Shown here piece after piece: positions 61,406-64,000 of a stretch of DNA of 64,000 nucleotides. The notes under the pieces were generated by a model. That model was not told the origin of the DNA. It worked only from the letters and a program-made list of their open reading frames with translations, and ran no database searches. The stretch comes from Streptomyces sp. SAI-135 (GTDB taxonomy: Bacteria; Actinomycetota; Actinomycetes; Streptomycetales; Streptomycetaceae). The number at the start of each line of letters is the position of its first letter. The stretch's first letter is position 1. The stretch covers positions 5,022,001-5,086,000 of the forward strand of contig NZ_JARXYP010000002.1 in NCBI RefSeq assembly GCF_029893805.1, written 5' to 3'. The position numbers and the translations under genes are program-made.

Positions 61406-63364
61406 TCAGTCCTCGCTGGGCGAGGCCGGCAGCTTGGCCTGGATGAGGTCCATGACCGTGGAGTCCGTCAGCGTGGTGACGTCACCGAGCTGGCGGTTCT
61501 CGGCGACGTCCCGCAGCAGCCGGCGCATGATCTTGCCGGAGCGGGTCTTGGGCAGTTCGGCCACCGGCAGGATCCGCTTGGGCTTGGCGATCGGGCCGAG
61601 GGTGGCGCCGACGTGGTTGCGCAGGTCGTTGACGAGGCCCTCGTCCTCGGCGTTCGCCGTGCCGCGCAGGATCACGAAGGCCACGATGGCCTGCCCGGTC
61701 GTCTCGTCGGCGGCCCCGACGACGGCCGCCTCCGCGACCGAGGGGTGGGAGACCAGGGCGGACTCCACCTCGGTGGTCGAGATGTTGTGCCCGGAGACGA
61801 GCATGACGTCGTCGACGCGGCCCAGCAGCCAGATGTCGCCGTCGTCGTCCTTCTTCGCGCCGTCACCGGCGAAGTACCTGCCCTCGAAGCGCGACCAGTA
61901 CGTGTCGAGGAAGCGCTGGTCGTCGCCCCAGATGGTGCGCAGCATCGAGGGCCACGGCTCGGTGAGGACCAGGTAGCCGCCTCCGCCGTTCGGGACCTCG
62001 TTGGCTTCGTCGTCGACGACGGTCGCGGAGATGCCGGGCAGCGGGGTCTGCGCGGAACCGGGCTTGGTCGCGGTGACACCGGGCAGCGGGGAGATCATCA
62101 TCGCGCCGGTCTCGGTCTGCCACCAGGTGTCCACGATCGGCGTGCGGTCGGCGCCGATGTGCTTGCGGTACCAGATCCACGCCTCGGGGTTGATCGGCTC
62201 ACCCACCGAGCCCAGCACCCGCAGGCTGCTGAGATCGAACTTCGCGGGGATCTCGTCGCCCCACTTCATGAACGTACGGATCGCGGTCGGCGCCGTGTAC
62301 AGGATGGTCACCCCGTACTTCTGGATGATCTCCCAGAAGCGGCCCTGGTGCGGGGTGTCCGGGGTGCCCTCGTACATGACCTGGGTGGCGCCGTTGGCGA
62401 GCGGGCCGTAGACGATGTACGAGTGCCCGGTCACCCAGCCGACGTCGGCCGTGCACCAGTAGACGTCGGTCTCCGGCTTGAGGTCGAAGACGGCGTGGTG
62501 GGTGTACGCGGTCTGGGTGAGGTAGCCGCCGGAGGTGTGCAGGATGCCCTTGGGCTTACCCGTCGTCCCGGACGTGTAGAGGATGAACAGCGGCTGCTCG
62601 GCGTGGAACGCCTCCGGGGTGTGCTCGGCCGACTGCCGCTCGACGATCTCGTGCCACCACACGTCCCGGCTGTCGTCCCAGGCGACCTCCTGGCCGGTCC
62701 GGCGCACGACCAGCACGTGCTCGACGTTGCCGGCCTTGCCGACCGCCTCGTCGACGGCCGGCTTGAGCGCGGACGGCTTGCCGCGCCGGTAGCCGCCGTC
62801 GGAGGTGATGACGACCTTGGCGTCGGCGTCCTGGATGCGGGTGGCGAGGGCGTCCGCCGAGAAGCCGCCGAAGACCACGGAGTGCGCGGCGCCGATCCGC
62901 GCGCACGCGAGCATCGCGACCGCCGTCTCGGGGATCATCGGCATGTAGACGGCGACCCGGTCGCCCTTCTGGACGCCCAGTTCCAGCAGGGCGTTCGCGG
63001 CCCTGGAGACCTCGTCCTTGAGCTCGGCGTAGGTGATCGCGCGGCTGTCGCCCGGCTCGCCCTCGAAGTGGATCGCGACCCGGTCGCCGTGGCCCGCCTC
63101 GACATGCCGGTCGACGCAGTTGTACGCCACGTTGAGCTCGCCGTCCTGGAACCACTTGGCGAACGGCGGGTTCGACCAGTCCAGTGTCTCGGTCGGCTCC
63201 TTGGCCCAGCTCAGCCGGCGGGCCTGCGCGGCCCAGAAACCCAGCCGGTCAGCCTTGGCCTGCTCATACGCCTCCGCCGTGACGTTGGCGTTGGCGGCCA
63301 GGTCGGCGGGGGGTGCGAACCTGCGCTCTTCCTTGAGCAGGTTGGCCAGGCTTTCGTTGCTCAC
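61406..63364 (-). CDS. acs: Acetyl-CoA synthetase
   Basis: 652 residues from GTG 63364 (GGGAAAGG upstream). Acs signatures: TSGTTGKPKGILHTSGGYL (~residue 250), WCTADVGWVTGHSYIVYGPL, TWWQTETGAMM (~395) and the C-terminal Lys in KTRSGKIMRRLLRD, normally regulated by acetylation. It makes acetyl-CoA from acetate, ATP and CoA through acetyl-AMP. It is a single-gene unit; a GntR-type palindrome lies about 90 bases upstream. The order nhaA-acs is as in S. coelicolor, from memory. Confidence 0.95.
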   Translation of the reverse strand: MSNESLANLLKEERRFAPPADLAANANVTAEAYEQAKADRLGFWAAQARRLSWAKEPTETLDWSNPPFAKWFQDGELNVAYNCVDRHVEAGHGDRVAIHFEGEPGDSRAITYAELKDEVSRAANALLELGVQKGDRVAVYMPMIPETAVAMLACARIGAAHSVVFGGFSADALATRIQDADAKVVITSDGGYRRGKPSALKPAVDEAVGKAGNVEHVLVVRRTGQEVAWDDSRDVWWHEIVERQSAEHTPEAFHAEQPLFILYTSGTTGKPKGILHTSGGYLTQTAYTHHAVFDLKPETDVYWCTADVGWVTGHSYIVYGPLANGATQVMYEGTPDTPHQGRFWEIIQKYGVTILYTAPTAIRTFMKWGDEIPAKFDLSSLRVLGSVGEPINPEAWIWYRKHIGADRTPIVDTWWQTETGAMMISPLPGVTATKPGSAQTPLPGISATVVDDEANEVPNGGGGYLVLTEPWPSMLRTIWGDDQRFLDTYWSRFEGRYFAGDGAKKDDDGDIWLLGRVDDVMLVSGHNISTTEVESALVSHPSVAEAAVVGAADETTGQAIVAFVILRGTANAEDEGLVNDLRNHVGATLGPIAKPKRILPVAELPKTRSGKIMRRLLRDVAENRQLGDVTTLTDSTVMDLIQAKLPASPSED

Positions 63365-63761
63365 GGCATCTGCCTTTCCCAGGGTGTCCGTTGTGTCCCA
63401 GGCCACAGCTCATCAGACCGGGGGTGTGATGACAAGGGTCGACCGGAAATTGGTTTAGACCTGTGGACTCGTCGAGTCCGGCGGACCGGGTCATCCGTAC
63501 CCACGGACGCCGACCGGGTGGAGTTCAGCACGTATGACGCCTTTCACACTCCTGCCCGAGTACGCGGGGAGCGCCGCAGGAGTCCGGCGGCGCTTCGAGG
63601 TGTTCCGGCGGCGTCGTCCGGACGCGGTGACGTCTTTCGTGACCTGGCGTGTCGGGGCCCGGACGCGGTGACACATTGCATGCCCCGGCATGTCGAGGAC
63701 CCGCCGGGCCGTGTCCTTGGCATGTGGTCGCCGACCGCCCCGCACCCGGCCGACGTGCTCA
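63365..63761. promoter_or_regulatory. Upstream region of acs
   Basis: 397 bases. It contains the palindrome TGGTTTAGACCT (63451-63462) and GGACTC-GTC-GAGTCC (63475-63489), then CCGGACGCGGTGAC doubled (around 63617 and 63657). A 45-codon open frame at 63534-63671 looks accidental. No gene is supported. Confidence 0.45.
63451..63462. promoter_or_regulatory. Candidate DasR/GntR-type operator upstream of acs
   Basis: TGGTTTAGACCT matches the DasR core TGGTCTAGACCA at 10 of 12 positions and lies 87 bases before the acs start. Binding is untested. Confidence 0.35.
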
Positions 63762-63794
63762 GGGGTGCGGCCCCTCCTGGAGAGGCCGCACCCC
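63762..63794 (-). terminator. Hairpin terminator of carbonic anhydrase gene
   Basis: GGGGTGCGGCC (63762-63772) and its exact reverse complement (63784-63794) flank an 11-base loop, nine bases past the stop on the minus strand. Confidence 0.8.
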
Positions 63795-63802
63795 GCGAGG
63801 AC

Positions 63803-64000
63803 TCACGCCGACAGGTCCGCGGCCTCCACGTGCTCGAACAGCCCGCCCCCGCCCCCGCCGGTGAGCAGATACGCCTGGGCCTCGCCGACGTGGAAGTACA
63901 TGCCGTGCAGCTCCAGCGCCCCCTCCCGCAGGGCGCGGGCGACCGAGCCATGGGCGCTCAGGTGCTCCAACTGCTGCACCACGTTGGTCAGACAGAGCTG
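63803..64000 (-). CDS. Beta-carbonic anhydrase C-terminal part, cut by window edge
   Basis: The final 65 codons only: QLCLTNVVQQLEHLSAHGSV, then ALREGALELHGMYFHVGEAQAYLL and a stop. This is the C-terminal helix and last strand of beta-carbonic anhydrase (NVVQQL, LxLHGxYFxVGxA). The metal-binding part lies beyond the right edge. It could belong to a stand-alone enzyme or to the SulP transporter-carbonic anhydrase fusion common in Streptomyces. Confidence 0.8.
   Translation of the reverse strand, partial: QLCLTNVVQQLEHLSAHGSVARALREGALELHGMYFHVGEAQAYLLTGGGGGGLFEHVEAADLSA

Noticed and set aside
63534..63671. 45-codon open frame upstream of acs
   Set aside because: No ribosome site, made of duplicated CCGGACGCGGTGAC sequence, no recognisable domain.
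1..64000. CRISPR arrays, PKS or NRPS modules, rRNA genes
   Set aside because: No regular repeat-spacer array, no ketosynthase or adenylation-carrier modules and no rRNA sequence were seen.

Overview
The window is high-GC actinobacterial chromosome, almost certainly Streptomyces. Codons are strongly G/C-ending, GTG and TTG starts are common, neighbouring genes often overlap by ATGA or GTGA, and one block carries wblA, paired ArsA-type ATPases, crp, nth, nhaA and acs in the order I recall from the S. coelicolor chromosome. The annotation rests on reading the sequence and its translations; no database search was run.

Layout. 1-9.5 kb: a membrane-anchored NTPase/WD40 protein cut by the left edge, an ArsR regulator overlapping a Mg2+ P-type ATPase, and a divergent EamA exporter/LysR pair. 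9.5-33 kb: an accessory biosynthetic island framed by two A-factor synthase (AfsA) homologues, the left one frameshifted and the right one intact. It holds two gamma-butyrolactone-receptor-type TetR genes, three SDR enzymes, a nitrilase-superfamily hydrolase, a GH3-type acyl-adenylating ligase, a Cys-nucleophile alpha/beta hydrolase, an enolase-superfamily enzyme, a FAH-like protein, a condensation-fold protein, a catalytically dead IS701-type transposase homologue, an MFS exporter, a YCII protein, an aminotransferase, an ATP-grasp ligase, a luciferase-like monooxygenase and a flavin reductase. There is no PKS or NRPS. Two near-identical AT-rich operator-like boxes (11193-11216, 22727-22750) lie before the receptor gene and the transposase-like gene, which suggests one signal-controlled regulon.

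33.2-40.1 kb: a Crp/FNR-type regulator followed by a compact set encoding a class III nucleotidyl-cyclase-like protein, a degenerate NTPase/helical protein (frameshifted), an SPFH-like coiled-coil protein, a DUF4407 membrane protein and a two-helix membrane protein resembling the Pycsar effector. This looks like an elaborated, Pycsar-like cyclic-nucleotide defence or conflict cassette and is the strongest candidate for an undescribed system.

40.1-41.15 kb: relics of an integrated element (an integrase tail and a DUF551-like gene) next to tRNA-Pro(CGG). 41.2-64 kb: core chromosome with envelope, regulatory, repair and housekeeping genes: metallophosphoesterase, YqeY, bifunctional PBP, wblA, ArsA pair, RidA, Nudix and MBL hydrolases, crp, nth, MarP-type protease, epoxide-hydrolase-like protein, holin-like protein, nhaA, acs and the end of a carbonic anhydrase gene. 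A 36-bp-unit minisatellite separates nth from a Nudix gene.

Two genes carry single-base frameshifts (near 10500, and at 35290-35293). Both lie in GC-rich runs, so assembly error must be excluded before calling them inactive.
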